Source of the DNA: JASFQI01 sp050115555
GTDB taxonomy: Bacteria > Desulfobacterota > DSM-4660 > Desulfatiglandales > HGW-15
Length of the DNA stretch: 6,703 bases
Reading direction: 5' to 3'
Assembly: GCA_050115555.1 (NCBI GenBank)
Contig: JASFQI010000279.1
Location: 1-6,703 of the forward strand
Numbering within the stretch: position 1 is the stretch's first letter; every line of letters begins with the position of its first letter. Of the stretch, positions 6,479 to 6,703 are shown piece by piece. A program made the translations under genes and the position numbers. The notes below the pieces were generated by a model. It saw nothing but the letters and a program-made list of their open reading frames with translations, was not told where the DNA came from and ran no database searches.

Positions 6479-6502
6479 ACGTAATTCTCTGCACCCATGA
6501 CC

Positions 6503-6572
6503 CACCATGGCCTTCCCTCCGGGGGGAGATTCGAACGCGCCGCCCCCGGAAGCCCGGCGGGAAGCCATGGTG
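6503..6572 (+). other. Large bipartite stem-loop in the hppA-carD spacer
   Basis: CACCATGG (6503-6510) pairs with CCATGGTG (6565-6572). After one bulged C, CTTCCC (6512-6517) pairs with GGGAAG (6559-6564). The stem continues as TCCGGGGG (6518-6525) with CCCCCGGA (6543-6550), leaving an 8-nt one-sided bulge (6551-6558) and a 17-nt apical loop. That gives 22 bp over 70 nt with no U-tract. A small GTTT-loop hairpin AGGGC/GCCCT (6574-6587) follows, ending 21 nt before the carD ATG. I do not recognise it. It could be a carD leader structure, a REP-like repeat unit or a small RNA. Confidence 0.5.
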
Positions 6573-6608
6573 AAGGGCGTTTGCCCTGTGAATGACGGGG
6601 GTTTGTCC

Positions 6609-6703
6609 ATGTTTAGCATTGGTGATTTGGCTGTATACCCGGCTCACGGCGTCGGAGTGATCGAAAAGATCGAGAGCCAGGAGATCTCGGGGTGTTGTCA
6701 GGA
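6609..6703 (+). CDS. CarD/CdnL-family RNA polymerase-binding regulator, 3'-truncated by window edge
   Basis: The 31 visible codons read MFSIGDLAVYPAHGVGVIEK and continue IESQEISGCCQ. The F-x-IGD-x-AVYPAHGVG-x-I start is the signature of the CarD/CdnL/TRCF N-terminal (RNAP-interaction) domain, which binds the RNA polymerase beta subunit and stabilises open complexes, notably at rRNA promoters. ATG 6609 is preferred because homology begins right there. GGGGG (6597-6601) lies 7 nt upstream as a weak ribosome site. In-frame GTG 6588 and TTG 6603 are less likely alternatives. The C-terminal helical domain is outside the window. A full TRCF (Mfd) is unlikely since there the domain is internal. The spacer and hairpins before it suggest a unit separate from hppA. 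Confidence 0.85.
   Translation, partial: MFSIGDLAVYPAHGVGVIEKIESQEISGCCQ

Noticed and set aside
4372..6498. A 708-codon open frame on the minus strand opposite hppA
   Set aside because: It mirrors the strongly supported hppA frame. Its translation is rich in Gly, His, Asp and Arg with no membrane or domain pattern, as expected for the complement of GC-rich codons.
6527..6550. tRNA-like fragment around GATTCGAA in the carD leader
   Set aside because: TTCGAA resembles a T-loop and is palindromic, but no 5-bp T-stem, anticodon arm or acceptor stem can be built on either strand.

Overview
The window is a compact, GC-rich stretch of bacterial chromosome with every recognisable gene on the + strand. 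Gene content and order (Do-type periplasmic protease, ispE, tRNA-Gln, prs, rplY/ctc, pth, membrane pyrophosphatase, CarD-like regulator) suggest a Gram-negative anaerobe of the former Deltaproteobacteria (Desulfobacterota and relatives). This is inferred from recalled synteny and protein style (MEP isoprenoid pathway, long CTC-type L25, K+-dependent membrane PPase, CarD); no database search was possible. No mobile element, CRISPR array or integrase is visible.

Layout. 1-990: 3' part of an HtrA/Do serine protease, cut at the catalytic Asp, with two PDZ domains. 1004-1894: ispE, starting at GTG only 13 nt after the protease. 1939-2013: intact tRNA-Gln(UUG) with encoded CCA. 2032-2961: prs, starting 18 nt after the tRNA 3' end with no visible Shine-Dalgarno. 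2971-2997: Rho-independent terminator. 2993-3061: AT-rich leader with a possible promoter, a small hairpin and a strong ribosome binding site. 3062-3730: rplY (CTC type, acidic tail). 3771-4358: pth. 4363-6414: hppA, 4 nt after pth. 6415-6608: 194-nt spacer dominated by two large stem-loops. 6609-end: N-terminus of a CarD/CdnL-type regulator, cut by the window edge.

How the genes fit together. Prs makes PRPP, the precursor of nucleotides, His and Trp. IspE acts in isoprenoid precursor synthesis. L25 and Pth serve translation (5S rRNA binding and peptidyl-tRNA recycling), and tRNA-Gln adds a translation component. PRPP-consuming, aminoacylation and MEP-pathway reactions release pyrophosphate. 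HppA, coupled to pth, can recover that energy as a Na+ and/or H+ gradient, which would suit an energy-limited anaerobe. The prs/rplY terminator probably splits the region into two main transcription units: (protease)-ispE-tRNA-prs and rplY-pth-hppA.

The window is mostly ordinary housekeeping DNA. The points most worth a second look are non-coding or sequence-level: the tRNA/prs junction, the rplY leader, a G10 run and an Asn-to-Lys change in pth, and the doubly structured spacer before carD. I found no convincing undescribed multi-gene system.
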